Positions 1 to 8,490 of a DNA stretch of 64,000 bases are shown in pieces. The stretch's first letter is position 1. Every line of letters begins with the position of its first letter. Below the pieces are notes generated by a model. That model searched no databases, was not told the origin of the DNA, and worked only from the letters and a program-made list of their open reading frames with translations. Where the stretch lies: assembly GCA_016794345.1 (NCBI GenBank), contig JAEUKE010000038.1, positions 30,855 to 94,854 of the forward strand, read 5' to 3'. Source of the stretch: Myxococcales bacterium. Lineage in GTDB: Bacteria; Myxococcota_A; Polyangia; Polyangiales; Polyangiaceae. A program made the position numbers and the translations under genes.

Positions 1-135
1 GTGCTGGAAGATCAGCGTCCCGAGCCCGTGGGCCTCCTCGTTCGCGACGCGCGCGATGAGCTCGAGCGCAGGCCGGGTCAGCCCCTGGAAGAGGGCCACC
101 TTCGCCAGCCTTTCGACCCGCTCGTCTAGGTCCAC
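1..135 (-). CDS. Cyclic nucleotide-binding domain protein, N-terminal 45 residues (cut by window edge)
   Basis: A GTG-started frame on the minus strand runs off the left edge. The visible residues include VALFQGLTRPALELIARVAN and end in GLGTLIFQH. This is the opening of a Crp-type cyclic nucleotide-binding fold: the 'xLFxgLxxxaLxxia' helix followed by the first beta strand. The rest, including the phosphate-binding cassette and any effector domain, is outside the window, so whether it is a Crp/Fnr regulator or another cNMP-binding protein cannot be said. The start is chosen because an in-frame TAG lies just upstream of the GTG. Confidence 0.55.
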   Translation of the reverse strand, partial: MDLDERVERLAKVALFQGLTRPALELIARVANEEAHGLGTLIFQH

Positions 136-160
136 GCCGCCAGTCTAGCCAAGGGAGACG

Positions 161-1063
161 CTATCTCGAGAATTTCACGCGAATCGGGGGGGTGGTCGTC
201 GTCGTGGTCTGCCCGTCTTTGTCGAGCCCGGCCACGTAGCGCCGGCCGAGGGCGCATTTGCGGGCAGCGCGACCGAAGCCTGCGCCAGGATCCTGGACCA
301 CGCTCACGCTCTGGGGCGACCCGTCGGGCCGGACGGTCACGACGATGACGGCGACCGCGCTGTCGCGACCTTCGGCGTCCGCCTCGGGTGGGAAGGGGCA
401 GCTCCACGAGGTGGACCCGGCGAGGGAGGCCGGCCGGGACTTGTCGACCGGGGCCACCGCGGCCGTCGTGGCGGGGCCGGTGCCGTTGCCGCCTTTCTGA
501 CCGTCGTTCCGCGTGTATTGGTTCGGATCGACGCGGTCGGTCCCGTCCCCCGCGTTCGACACCTTGCCGGTGATGGGGCCCTTGCTGCCGTCTTGGTCGA
601 CGACGTTGTAGAACTCCTCGGGCTCCTGGGAGTCCTCCTTGGCCGTGACCAGGTCGGGCGCCTGCGCGGGCTTGGCCGCGGGCTGCTCCTTGTAGATGTC
701 TTCCTTCGGCTGGGGAAGCGGGGCCTTCTCGGGCTCCTTCTCCACCTCGGGCGGAGGCTCCTCCTCCTTCACGGGCGGAGGCTCGTCTTTCTTCTCTTCC
801 TTCGCCGTGTCGACCTCGTAGGTCGACCAGAAGAACGAGTGCGCCTCCTCCCGAGCCTCCCGCACGAACTCGCCCATCGAGATGAGGGCGATGGCGACCC
901 GGACGACGACGTACCCGTGCAGCAGGAAGGCGACGAACAGACCGACCGCAGCCCCGACACGAACGCCGTCGCGCCCCACGTCCAGGACCGGAGCGAGCAC
1001 GTCGTGCTCGCGCGCGGTGACGCGTGTTAGACCAAGCTGAGAGGAAGCGGCGGCCGAGGTCAT
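161..1063 (-). CDS. TonB-like energy-transducing periplasmic protein
   Basis: 300 residues. A cytoplasmic N-terminus of about 35 residues is followed by one hydrophobic segment (about 36-60), then a Lys/Glu/Pro-rich periplasmic spacer (KEEKKDEPPP, PEKAPLPQPKED), as in TonB/TolA. The C-terminal 90 residues carry a TonB/AgmX-like fold: VAVIVVTVRPDGSPQSVSVV, then a paired-Cys region (CPF...KCALG). It is the third gene of a tightly packed operon with exbB and exbD: its ATG starts one base beyond the exbD stop. It probably receives force from the ExbB-ExbD motor. In myxobacteria such complexes drive either outer-membrane uptake or gliding (the AglRQS machinery); the sequence does not decide which. 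No receptor gene is adjacent. Confidence 0.7.
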   Translation of the reverse strand: MTSAAASSQLGLTRVTAREHDVLAPVLDVGRDGVRVGAAVGLFVAFLLHGYVVVRVAIALISMGEFVREAREEAHSFFWSTYEVDTAKEEKKDEPPPVKEEEPPPEVEKEPEKAPLPQPKEDIYKEQPAAKPAQAPDLVTAKEDSQEPEEFYNVVDQDGSKGPITGKVSNAGDGTDRVDPNQYTRNDGQKGGNGTGPATTAAVAPVDKSRPASLAGSTSWSCPFPPEADAEGRDSAVAVIVVTVRPDGSPQSVSVVQDPGAGFGRAARKCALGRRYVAGLDKDGQTTTTTTPPIRVKFSR

Positions 1064-1064
1064 G

Positions 1065-1502
1065 TCACTTCTTGTCGACGGCTCCTGGCTCGGCCTTCGT
1101 CGGCGAGACGCCGAAGGCGATTCGCGTCACGCCGGCCTGCCGCAGCAGATCGACGATGCGCATGACCCGCCCGTGGGGCACGGTCGCGTCGGCGCGGATG
1201 GTGGCCCGCACCTCGGGGTTCTTCGAGAGGGCCTCCTTGGCCATCGGCAGAACCTTCTCCGCCTCGTCCACCTTCTTGCCATCGACGAAGGTGTCGCCGT
1301 TGGGCGCCAGGTCGACGCCGAAGAGCACTTGGGTGTCTTGTCCCTTCGCCGCCTTCGGCAGGTCCATCGGTACGCTGAGGCTCGCGATGATCCGGGCGGT
1401 GACCATCATGATGATGAGCAAGACGAGGCAGATGTCGACGAGCGGGGTGACGTTGATCCCCGAGATCATCCCGTCATCGTCGTCGCCGGCCGCGGACGCC
1501 AT
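1065..1502 (-). CDS. exbD: ExbD/TolR/AglS-family biopolymer transport protein
   Basis: 145 residues, the usual ExbD length. One transmembrane helix (about 20-45) contains the conserved motor aspartate in TPLVDICLVLLIIMM, followed by a periplasmic domain ending VTRIAFGVSP. The N-terminus MASAAGDDDDGMISGINVTP has an unusual run of four Asp before the conserved 'INVTPLVD'. The ATG overlaps the stop of the upstream exbB-like gene by ATGA, so translation is probably coupled. Family knowledge: ExbD forms the proton-conducting dimer inside an ExbB pentamer. Whether this one serves TonB transport or gliding (AglS-like) is open. Confidence 0.85.
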   Translation of the reverse strand: MASAAGDDDDGMISGINVTPLVDICLVLLIIMMVTARIIASLSVPMDLPKAAKGQDTQVLFGVDLAPNGDTFVDGKKVDEAEKVLPMAKEALSKNPEVRATIRADATVPHGRVMRIVDLLRQAGVTRIAFGVSPTKAEPGAVDKK

Positions 1503-2293
1503 CAGCCCTTCTCCTCGTCGCTGTCCTCACCCTCGTCGGACTTCGTAGACGGCTCGGGCTTGGATTCGGCCTTGCCTTTCTTTCCAGCCTCGCCCTTCTT
1601 GGTCTCCTTGGTCGCGACCTCCGCGGTCACGCCTCGGTAGGCCGACGGCATGGGCGCGCCCTTGAGGTGCGAGAGCAGGACACGGGAGAGCGCCTCGGTG
1701 TTGGCGAGGGTCGCCTTCGTGATGCGCTGGAAGACGTTGTTCGCCGCGACCGCCGGAATGGCGACGCCGATACCGACCGCCGTGGCGACGAGCGCCTCGC
1801 CGATGCTGCTCATGACGGCCTGCGGCGCGAGCTGGGCGGCGCCGGCCTCCATCTTCTGCTGGCCGAGGGCGTCGAAGGCCATGACGACACCGATGACCGT
1901 GCCGAAGAGGCCGATGAACGGAGCGTTGTTGCCGAGCGTTGCCAGGTACGCGAGGCGTCGCTCGAGCTTCATCCGCTGCAGCGCCTTGGCGCCCTCCATG
2001 GCTTCCTCGGCGGCCGCAGCCCCTCGGTGCGCGACGGCGAGGCCCGCGGACACCACCGCCGCTTCTGCCGAAGGCGACTGCGACAAGCGCTTCTGCGCGG
2101 CTTCGATCGAGCTCTCGAGCGAGGACTGCAGGTCCTTCGCCAGCCGTGCCAGGTCGTCTCGGAGCGAGTTGTAGAACCACGCGCGCTCCAGGATGATGGC
2201 CACGGAAATGACGGACAGCGCGATCATGAGCCACATGACCCAGGCCGAGCCGGTGCTCACCATGACGCGCTTCAGCCATTCGACGAGATTCAT
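1502..2293 (-). CDS. exbB: ExbB/TolQ/AglR-family (MotA-type) proton channel
   Basis: 263 residues from the ATG at 2293 (MNLVEWLKRVMVSTG). The frame is open further upstream, but the added residues are Arg/Pro-rich and do not fit the family. Three transmembrane segments are visible: WVMWLMIALSVISVAIILER, then NAPFIGLFGTVIGVVMAF, then IGEALVATAVGIGVAIPAVA. The last two carry the family signature (GLxGTVxG; GIAxALxxTxxGLxxAIPA). The C-terminus has a long charged tail (KKGEAGKKGKAESKPEP, DEGEDSDEEKG) beyond the normal core. First gene of the exbB-exbD-TonB-like operon; the promoter should lie in the 126-bp gap to truD. Confidence 0.85.
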   Translation of the reverse strand: MNLVEWLKRVMVSTGSAWVMWLMIALSVISVAIILERAWFYNSLRDDLARLAKDLQSSLESSIEAAQKRLSQSPSAEAAVVSAGLAVAHRGAAAAEEAMEGAKALQRMKLERRLAYLATLGNNAPFIGLFGTVIGVVMAFDALGQQKMEAGAAQLAPQAVMSSIGEALVATAVGIGVAIPAVAANNVFQRITKATLANTEALSRVLLSHLKGAPMPSAYRGVTAEVATKETKKGEAGKKGKAESKPEPSTKSDEGEDSDEEKG

Positions 2294-2419
2294 AGAGGGG
2301 GGGTGCCTTTCCAGCTCGTTTTCGGGTGGGGGACGTCTTATTGCAACTCTATTGCGTGGCTGTCGAGCTGAAACCAAACGATTCCATCTCGAGGGACGGA
2401 TCGGGCTCGGCAGCCGAGG

Positions 2420-3496
2420 CTACGCCTCAGGCCCCGCCTCGGTCGGCTCGGACGCCCTGTCGTAGCGCGTTTCCACGAGCCTGCATGCCCGGCCGAGCAG
2501 GGTCGTGGCGTACGTTCCCTTCGGGAGCACGAAACGAGCGCGCAGCCCGCCCGGGATCGGCTCGACCTCGACGTCCTCCGCGAAGACCCGGAGGGGGCGG
2601 CGCGTGCCTTCCCCCAGCGAGCGGAAGGCGTCGAACGACCGCGGCTCGAGGCCTCGGGCTTCGAGCACGGCGCGCTCGAGGGCCAGGGCTTCGGCCTCGG
2701 GCCACCGCATCGACGCGCCGAAGATGGGGCCCGTCGCCGAGACGAGGCCCTCGCGCGCCCGCCGCTCGGCGTCCTCCAGCTCGGGGCCCGAGGCCGGCAC
2801 CGTGAAGAGCCCGCCCGTGTCGTGTTTCTTCGCCACGTCGCCCGGCAAGATGGTGCTCCAGGTGCCGTCGGCCACCCGCCTCGCGAGCAGCTCGTTGAAG
2901 AGGAGGGACTGCAGCGCGGAGAAGAGCATCCGGTGGTCGCGCTTGTCTCGCGGCCCGCGCTCCTTCCCGGCCAGCCACCCGAGGGCGCGCTCGGGGTTGT
3001 CGCCGTCGCGGCCGAAACGTTGCGGGCCGAACGCGTTGGGGAAGCCGTCCTTCGCGGCACGGATTGCGGCGGCGATGCCGTCCGCAGCCTCGGCGGGGAC
3101 GTCGCGGAGGACGACGGTGAAGCGGTTGCCGTGGAGGTGCCCGGGCTTGAGCTTGCCGTTGTGACGCGCCCACTCGAGCACGGTGATCCGCGGATCCTCG
3201 AAGGCCGAGAGGAGCGGCGCCGGGTCGACCTTCATCGGAACCGGAAAGGTCGCGGCCTGGGTCGTGACGCCCACCTTGTCCTTCTGTCCCGCGTAGCCGC
3301 ACCCGCGAGGATCGGCCCCGAGCGCGCGCGCGAGGACGCGCACGGCCTCGTCGGTGGTGCAGAGTCGCTTCCGGAAGGTGAGGTAGAGGTGCTCCCCCGA
3401 GCCGGAGGGCGGGTACGCGGGGATCTCCTCGACCACGAAGTCTTCCGGGCTCGATTTGAAGGCGGCGGGGGCGAGTGTCGTCTGATCCGGCAGCAT
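2420..3496 (-). CDS. truD: tRNA pseudouridine(13) synthase TruD
   Basis: 358 residues, the normal TruD length. It converts U13 of tRNA-Glu to pseudouridine. Visible family motifs are the N-terminal SSPEDFVVEEIP (Rossmann-like start); the catalytic motif GYAGQKDKVGVTTQ with nucleophile Asp73; HGNRFTVVLRDV; and GPQRFGRDGDN. Gene orientation is opposite to the next gene, with 56 bp between the two starts. It is transcribed toward exbB but separated by 126 bp, so it is probably its own unit. Confidence 0.93.
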   Translation of the reverse strand: MLPDQTTLAPAAFKSSPEDFVVEEIPAYPPSGSGEHLYLTFRKRLCTTDEAVRVLARALGADPRGCGYAGQKDKVGVTTQAATFPVPMKVDPAPLLSAFEDPRITVLEWARHNGKLKPGHLHGNRFTVVLRDVPAEAADGIAAAIRAAKDGFPNAFGPQRFGRDGDNPERALGWLAGKERGPRDKRDHRMLFSALQSLLFNELLARRVADGTWSTILPGDVAKKHDTGGLFTVPASGPELEDAERRAREGLVSATGPIFGASMRWPEAEALALERAVLEARGLEPRSFDAFRSLGEGTRRPLRVFAEDVEVEPIPGGLRARFVLPKGTYATTLLGRACRLVETRYDRASEPTEAGPEA

Positions 3497-3552
3497 GGAC
3501 GCGGGCTCCGATTTGTCGCAATGCCCGAAGGGCTGTGCTCTTCGTCCCTAAC

Positions 3553-4497
3553 ATGACCCGCCATCGCAAGGGACCGCTGCTCGTCGCTGCCGTCGTTCTG
3601 GCGGTCGTGTGCGTCGGTATGCCGGGCCCCGGGGAGGACGGCGAGCTGGTCCGCTCGGCGGAGGCCGGCGCGTGCCCGACGGGCATGGTGTCCGTCAAGG
3701 GCGAGTTCTGCATCGATCGTTACGAGGCCGCGACCGACAAGGTCGCCGCGCCGAGGCGGGGCAAGCGAGCACCGAAGCGCCTCGGGCGCCACTCGCCGTT
3801 CGAGCCCGTGGATGACGGACCCGTCATGGCCGTGAGCGAAAAGGGGCGCGTGCCTCAGGGCTACATCAGCCGCGACGAAGCGGAGGAGGCCTGCCTCAAC
3901 GCCGGCAAGCGCCTGTGCACGGACGACGAGTGGCTGACCGCGTGCAAAGGCAAGAAGCCCACTCTCTACCCGTACGGAGAGGAGCACGAGGAGGGCCGCT
4001 GCAACGACAAGGGCGTCTCCAGCTTCAACCTTCTCTTCGGGCCGGGAAACAACGAGCCGCCCGAACAAGCGGCGTACACACGCGAGAACATGAACGACCC
4101 GCGGCTCCTCAAGATGGAGGGCACGGTCGCGAGGACGGGGAAGTTCTCGAAGTGCAAGAGCTCCTTCGGCGCCTTCGACATGGTCGGCAACCTCCACGAA
4201 TGGACGGCCGATCCCGACGGGACCTTCCGGGGCGGCTACTTCCTCGACACGAGCATCAACGGCAAAGGCTGCGAGTACAGGACGGGCGCGCACGACCGGC
4301 GCTACCACGACTACTCCACCGGGTTTCGTTGCTGCTTCGGGGGCAAGGAGCAGAAGAAGGCCGACGCCATCCTCGCGGCTCGCGCTGCGGGGGCAAAGAA
4401 GAAGAAGGGCACCGCAGAGGGGAAAGAGACCGCCGACGACGATCGGAAGTCGAAGAAGAAGCGCAAGGCGAGCAGCAAGCCGAAGCAGCCGTCCTGA
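3553..4497 (+). CDS. Secreted formylglycine-generating-enzyme (SUMF1) fold protein
   Basis: 314 residues from the ATG at 3553, which gives a clean signal sequence (RKGPLLVAAVVLAVVCVG). The FGE-sulfatase fold begins with GMVSVKGEFCIDRYEAATDK, includes the 'RLCTDDEWLTAC' and 'FDMVGNLHEWTAD' motifs, and ends with TGFRCC. One cysteine precedes the terminal motif (GKGCEYR), but the closely spaced Cys pair of true sulfatase-activating enzymes is not evident. A structural or lectin-like role (C-type-lectin fold) is therefore as likely as catalysis. The C-terminal 50 residues are an extreme Lys-rich tail (KKKKG, KSKKKRK, KPKQ) not found in the core family. No sulfatase gene is near. Confidence 0.75.
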   Translation: MTRHRKGPLLVAAVVLAVVCVGMPGPGEDGELVRSAEAGACPTGMVSVKGEFCIDRYEAATDKVAAPRRGKRAPKRLGRHSPFEPVDDGPVMAVSEKGRVPQGYISRDEAEEACLNAGKRLCTDDEWLTACKGKKPTLYPYGEEHEEGRCNDKGVSSFNLLFGPGNNEPPEQAAYTRENMNDPRLLKMEGTVARTGKFSKCKSSFGAFDMVGNLHEWTADPDGTFRGGYFLDTSINGKGCEYRTGAHDRRYHDYSTGFRCCFGGKEQKKADAILAARAAGAKKKKGTAEGKETADDDRKSKKKRKASSKPKQPS

Positions 4498-4646
4498 CGC
4501 GGCGGTTGCCGCGAGTCGAAGAGACAGCGGTCATCTCGGGGCTCTGAGGCAGGCCCTCCCTCCCCGCGAAAAGCGCCTCCCGAGCCGAATCGTGCCCGAG
4601 GCCTCGTTGTGGCTTGTGAGCCTCTGCGACTCAGGATACGTGTTCA

Positions 4647-5099
4647 ATGGGCTTTTTCGGACGAGGAGGCGCTTTGGTACAGAGTAGGGCCAGAAGCTCG
4701 CTGCTGGTCTTGGCCGCGCTGACCGTCGCGACTGCTTTCGCGTGCGGCGACGATGCCGGCACGGGGGGCAGCGGCGGTACGGGCGGCAACAGCACGAGCA
4801 CGAGCACGACGACGACGACCACGACCTCGACATCGTCGACAACCACGACCACCACGACCACGACCGGGACCGGGATGGGCGGCATGGGTGGCGAGGGAGG
4901 ACAGGGCGGCCAAGGCGGGATGAACCCCGGCGACAACGGCGCGCAGTCCACCGAGTTCGTCAGCGCAGGCGATGTGGCGACGAGCCAGAACTACAAGCTC
5001 GTCTTCACCATGGGCCAGCCGACGCAGAACCAGGAGACCATGACCTCGCCCAACCATCGCCTGATCGGCGGGTTCGTGGGCGCCACCGGGAGTCCGTGA
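4647..5099 (+). CDS. Lipoprotein with Ser/Thr tract and Gly-rich region
   Basis: 150 residues. A signal peptide ([17 protein letters not shown]) ends in a lipobox-like Cys at about residue 33, so the protein is probably lipidated. A low-complexity Ser/Thr run of about 25 residues follows, then [16 protein letters not shown], then a conserved-looking tail ([12 protein letters not shown]...[12 protein letters not shown]). That tail resembles the 'NYxL..xGQ..xxxSxxYxLxGGF' pattern of many hypothetical secreted proteins. The stop overlaps the next start (TGATG), so it is translationally coupled to the collagen-like gene. The start codon is chosen as the first ATG giving the signal peptide; the upstream 149 bp probably holds the promoter. 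No function can be assigned. The Ser/Thr tract would be a plausible O-glycosylation site. Confidence 0.65.
   Translation: MGFFGRGGALVQSRARSSLLVLAALTVATAFACGDDAGTGGSGGTGGNSTSTSTTTTTTTSTSSTTTTTTTTTGTGMGGMGGEGGQGGQGGMNPGDNGAQSTEFVSAGDVATSQNYKLVFTMGQPTQNQETMTSPNHRLIGGFVGATGSP
4791..4866 (+). repeat. Low-complexity Ser/Thr-codon tract (ACG/ACC/AGC)
   Basis: Runs of ACG, ACC, AGC and TCG codons encode the Ser/Thr tract of the lipoprotein at 4647-5099. The near-perfect trinucleotide runs (four ACG in a row near 4807) make it prone to length variation by slippage. Confidence 0.8.
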
Positions 5100-6163
5100 T
5101 GAAGAAGATCGCTTCTTGGATGAAGTGGGCAACGATCGCTCTTGCTGGCCTCGCCACCGTCGGCACCGCCGCCGTCGCCGAGGCCGCGGTCCCCGGGACC
5201 ATCACGCACCAGGGTCGCCTCTACGACTCGAACGACACGCCCGTCTCCGGTCAGGTCAGCGTCCAGTTCAGCTTCTTCGACGCCTCCACGGGCGGCAACG
5301 AGGTCTGGACCGAGACGCACAACATCACGTTCGACGAGGGCTACTATTCGGTCGAGCTCGGCAGCCAGACGCCGTTCGGCACCGCGTTCGACGCCTCCCA
5401 GCTCTACCTCGAGATCACCATCGACAACGACGCGCCTCTGTCGCCCCGGACCGAGGTGCGCAGCGTGCCGTACGCGCTCGTCGCGAACGACGCGGTCGGC
5501 GACATCAACCCGAGCTCGGTGAGCATCGGCGGCGTCACGGTCATCGACTCGTCCGGCGCGTGGGTCGGCGACCCGACCGGTCTCCAGGGTCCGCAAGGTC
5601 CGGCTGGTCCTGCTGGCGCGCAGGGGCCAGCTGGTCCGGCTGGCGCGACCGGCGCGCAGGGTCCGGCTGGTCCTGCTGGTCCCCAGGGTATCCAAGGCAT
5701 CCAGGGTATTCAGGGCCCGGCAGGTCCGACCGGCCCCGCAGGTCCGACGGGCGCAAGCGGCGTGGTCGCGACCGCGGCGTTCAGCGGATACGCCGGCGCC
5801 ACCATCGCGGCCAACGCCACCGGGTACTCATTCGTCGGAACGACCGGGACCGTCACCGTGACCTCGACCACCCAGCGCCTGACCGGCGCTGCGGAAGCCC
5901 CGCTCGGCACGACGGCGGGAACGGCAACTTTTTTCGCTGGACTCTGCTACCGGCTCGGGGCGGCGGGTACGATCACGAACTTCGTGGGCGGCGCCTACTC
6001 GGTCTTCGAGGCGGACACCACGCGCTCGGGCACGCCTGTTTCGGCGTCCGTGACCGGGCTGCCGGCGGGGACCTACACCGTTGGCTTCTGCGTCAACAAC
6101 GCCGGCACCGTCGCGCTCAACGACAACGATTGGGTCAACGGCTGGGTCGCCCTGACCAACTGA
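5099..6163 (+). CDS. Secreted collagen-like (Gly-X-Y) protein with conserved N-terminal beta domain
   Basis: 354 residues from the ATG at 5099, which overlaps the stop of the preceding lipoprotein. The signal peptide is [17 protein letters not shown]... ending AEAA. Residues about 33-150 form a domain common in secreted proteins of many bacteria ([57 protein letters not shown]). Residues about 160-220 are a Gly-X-Y collagen-like stretch ([29 protein letters not shown]), able in principle to form a trimeric rod. The C-terminal 130 residues are a hydrophobic Ser/Thr/Gly-rich beta domain, probably a trimerising globular head. Probably cell-surface or secreted and acting with the coupled lipoprotein; molecular role unknown. 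A hairpin terminator follows. Confidence 0.75.
   Translation: MKKIASWMKWATIALAGLATVGTAAVAEAAVPGTITHQGRLYDSNDTPVSGQVSVQFSFFDASTGGNEVWTETHNITFDEGYYSVELGSQTPFGTAFDASQLYLEITIDNDAPLSPRTEVRSVPYALVANDAVGDINPSSVSIGGVTVIDSSGAWVGDPTGLQGPQGPAGPAGAQGPAGPAGATGAQGPAGPAGPQGIQGIQGIQGPAGPTGPAGPTGASGVVATAAFSGYAGATIAANATGYSFVGTTGTVTVTSTTQRLTGAAEAPLGTTAGTATFFAGLCYRLGAAGTITNFVGGAYSVFEADTTRSGTPVSASVTGLPAGTYTVGFCVNNAGTVALNDNDWVNGWVALTN
5584..5757 (+). repeat. Gly-X-Y collagen-like coding repeat
   Basis: Imperfect 9- and 18-base units (GGTCCGGCTGGTCCTGC-like) encode the collagen triplets. The run is interrupted in the middle by three GIQ triplets (5687-5713). It is a coding repeat, not an array. Confidence 0.85.
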
Positions 6164-6186
6164 CAGGCTGGTTACGCTGAACCGAG

Positions 6187-6213
6187 AGGCCCGTGGCGAA
6201 CCCACGGGCCTTT
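6187..6213 (+). terminator. Rho-independent terminator after the collagen-like gene
   Basis: A perfect 9-bp stem GGCCCGTGG / CCACGGGCC (6188-6196 and 6202-6210) with a 5-base loop is followed by TTTCGGTTT. It lies 24 bp after the stop. The T run is short, as is usual at this GC content. Confidence 0.75.
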
Positions 6214-6251
6214 CGGTTTGGAAGTGCAGGGGAGTAGGCTCGGCGCTCGCG

Positions 6252-6776
6252 ATGGCTGACGAAAAAAGTGGCAGAATCAGCACCCAGACCGCGATCCTGA
6301 TCGCCGGGGCGCTCGTAGCCGGGGGGCTCTTCTTCGGGCTGCGTGCCATGAGGCCGTCCGAACCGGCGGCGCCGCAGACGACGGCCGTCGCGACCAATCC
6401 CGCCCCCCTGCCGGCGCCGACCGTGCTTCCGTCGCAAGCGTCGCCCCCTCTGCAGCCCGGCCAGGCCTCCTCGGCAACCCCCGACCCCACGGCTTCCACG
6501 AAGCCCGATGTCGTCGCGTCCGATGCCCGGAAGGAGCTCGAGAAGCAGCGCGCGGCGCTCGTCAAGGCCTGCTTCGAGCCGGGCGCGAAGAAGGTGAAGA
6601 TCACCCTCAACTTCACGTTCGGTGCCGATGGCAAGCAGATCACGCGCGGGGTCACCGAGGACCGCGAGACGGGACGCGACGGGGCGGGCCGTTGCGTGTC
6701 CGACAAGCTCGATCCCATCGCCGTGCCTCCTCCGGGCGCGAACACCTACGTCGAGATCCCGTGGGAGCTGCCGTAG
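6252..6776 (+). CDS. Small membrane-anchored protein with TonB-like C-terminal domain, function unknown
   Basis: 174 residues. A short cytoplasmic N-terminus (MADEKSGRIS) precedes one transmembrane helix (about 12-33, TAILIAGALVAGGLFFGL). A Pro/Ala-rich spacer (about 35-85) and a compact C-terminal domain of about 85 residues follow, with two cysteines (VKACFEPGAKKVKITLNF...GRCVSDKLDPI) that could pair. The order anchor-spacer-small alpha/beta domain, with the 'GADGKQITRG' strand turn, resembles AgmX/TonB C-terminal domains and the end of the protein at 161-1063. It stands alone behind a terminator, with its own promoter expected in the 88 bp after the collagen-like gene. Confidence 0.55.
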   Translation: MADEKSGRISTQTAILIAGALVAGGLFFGLRAMRPSEPAAPQTTAVATNPAPLPAPTVLPSQASPPLQPGQASSATPDPTASTKPDVVASDARKELEKQRAALVKACFEPGAKKVKITLNFTFGADGKQITRGVTEDRETGRDGAGRCVSDKLDPIAVPPPGANTYVEIPWELP

Positions 6777-6935
6777 CGCGCTGAGCCGCACGCCGGGGCT
6801 GGCACCGCGTGTGCCCTTCGGGGAGGGGTGGCCAAGCTGCTCCCCGAGAAGAACGATCTGCGTGGCGCCGTCGTCGCCGCCGAGAGCGCGCGCCGGCACG
6901 CGTTCGGCCGGAGGACACGTCGCGCCGCCTGAGGG

Positions 6936-8453
6936 TCACTCGTGAGGCATGCGATCGCGCGCGCTTCGGAAGTGCTGGAGCGGGGAGTACGAGTAGAAGT
7001 TCGAGACGCGGGAGGTGTAGAGGCACGCGTACTCCTCCACCTGATCGCCGAAGCTCGAGCGATCGTCGGCCTCTTTCATGAGCGAGCCCCAGTACGGATG
7101 GAAACAGGCGTCGATCCTCCGCTCGAGCTCCTCGACCTGGTGGTCGATGGCGCGCATCTGCCCCCGGATGCGCTCCACGGTGCGCTTCACGCGGAGCCGC
7201 TCCGCCTCGAGCATGGGGCGGTCGGCGCCGGGGGTCGACGGATCGTCGAGGCGGCGCGAGATCTCCTTGAAGCGCTGCTGGTAGAACCTCAGCTGATCCT
7301 CGAGCTCTTCACGGGCCCCGTGGAGCTCGTGCACCTTGTCGATCTCGGCCCGACAGGCCTCGGTCGCGGTGACCTCGCCCTCCATCTCCTGCACGATCAT
7401 CACCGTGCGCCAGGCGCTCTCTCGCTTCGAGCGGAGGATGTCGCCGTAGATGTGATCGCCGACGTAGAGGATCCGGTCTCCGCTCGTGCCGAGCGCGCGC
7501 TCGAGATCGAGGAGGTTGCCGCCCTCGTACACGGCGCCGCGCTCGAGCGGGAGCGTCGCGGGCCTGAGCTCGTCTCCCTGGCGGAGCATGAGCGGCCGCG
7601 GCTCCGCGAAGAAATACGGCTTCTGCGCGGCCACGACGACGACGTCGAAGAAGTGCCGGAAGCTCGGGTACTCCGGCATGGCGCCGCCTAACAAGTATGT
7701 CATCATCTTTTGCGTGAACGGCCAGCGGCTGTTCGTCAGCAGGAAGAGCCGCTTGCCGGCCGAGCGGAACTTGTGGAGCGTCGCGGCGAGCATCGGGTCG
7801 CGATCGACGAAGCGCGGGAGATCGGCCTCCACCACGTCGACGATGCTGCCGTCCCGGTGCGCCGCGTCGATCGACTCGCGGATGTCGCTGAAGAGCGCGG
7901 CGTAATCGACCGGGCGCTCGATCTGCTCGAAGTAGGCGATGGTCCTCGCGTACACGGCCGCCTCGGAGAGGGCGTAGAGCGTGTCGACCCAGTGGTACCG
8001 AGCGCTGTTCGAGCGGATGCGCTTGGCCTGGTAATGATGGCGGAGCTCGTCGCGCTCGAGCCGGCGGAGGCCGTGGTAGCCCTTCTGCACGTGCTTGAAG
8101 CGGTCCATCTTGAGGATGTGGCCGAGCTTCTTGTCGATGAGCAGACCGCGGATCGGGAAGTCGACGGGGTAGTCGAGGCCCCGTAGCTCCGCCGGGTATC
8201 CCTTCTGGATCAGCTTCTCGACGGTCGCCTCGATGCTGATCCGGTCCATCTCCTCCTGGCGGTAGATGGCCAGGGTGTAGTCCATGTCGAACCCCACCCA
8301 GTCGATCTGGCCGAGCTTGAGGGAGCGGTTCGCGAAGAGCCGCTTGGCCCGGGGGATCCGGGCGCCTTCGCCCGAAGCAGGGAAGAGGGCCAGCGGCAGC
8401 TCGAGCTGCTCGGCCGGCGGTCGATAGAGCACGAGGGCAGTGTAGCAGGCCAA
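6936..8453 (-). CDS. HAD-superfamily 5'-nucleotidase (NT5C2/HAD-IG type)
   Basis: 505 residues. The HAD nucleophile motif is GFDMDYTL (Asp56 and Asp58). Later motifs LLTNSRW (motif II) and LYVGDHIYGDILRSK (motif IV, with Asp pair) are clear. The length and the long cap insertion match the cytosolic purine 5'-nucleotidase/HAD-IG family, which dephosphorylates IMP/GMP-type nucleotides; the exact substrate is inferred only. The C-terminal 150 residues are helical and charged (coiled-coil-like ERLRVKRTVERIRGQMRAI). The start is the first Met; the first 45 residues are not part of the HAD core. Divergent from the ferritin-like gene with 107 bp between. Confidence 0.8.
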   Translation of the reverse strand: MACYTALVLYRPPAEQLELPLALFPASGEGARIPRAKRLFANRSLKLGQIDWVGFDMDYTLAIYRQEEMDRISIEATVEKLIQKGYPAELRGLDYPVDFPIRGLLIDKKLGHILKMDRFKHVQKGYHGLRRLERDELRHHYQAKRIRSNSARYHWVDTLYALSEAAVYARTIAYFEQIERPVDYAALFSDIRESIDAAHRDGSIVDVVEADLPRFVDRDPMLAATLHKFRSAGKRLFLLTNSRWPFTQKMMTYLLGGAMPEYPSFRHFFDVVVVAAQKPYFFAEPRPLMLRQGDELRPATLPLERGAVYEGGNLLDLERALGTSGDRILYVGDHIYGDILRSKRESAWRTVMIVQEMEGEVTATEACRAEIDKVHELHGAREELEDQLRFYQQRFKEISRRLDDPSTPGADRPMLEAERLRVKRTVERIRGQMRAIDHQVEELERRIDACFHPYWGSLMKEADDRSSFGDQVEEYACLYTSRVSNFYSYSPLQHFRSARDRMPHE

Positions 8454-8490
8454 CCGGAGAGCGGGGTCGGGGGCGATATCGTGCTTGCCG

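Noticed and set aside
4742..5098. N-terminal extension of the collagen-like gene into the lipoprotein
   Set aside because: The extension is Arg/His-rich shadow sequence; a clean signal peptide starts at 5099.
5584..5757. Array-like DNA repeat
   Set aside because: The periodicity is from Gly-X-Y codons, not from a non-coding array.
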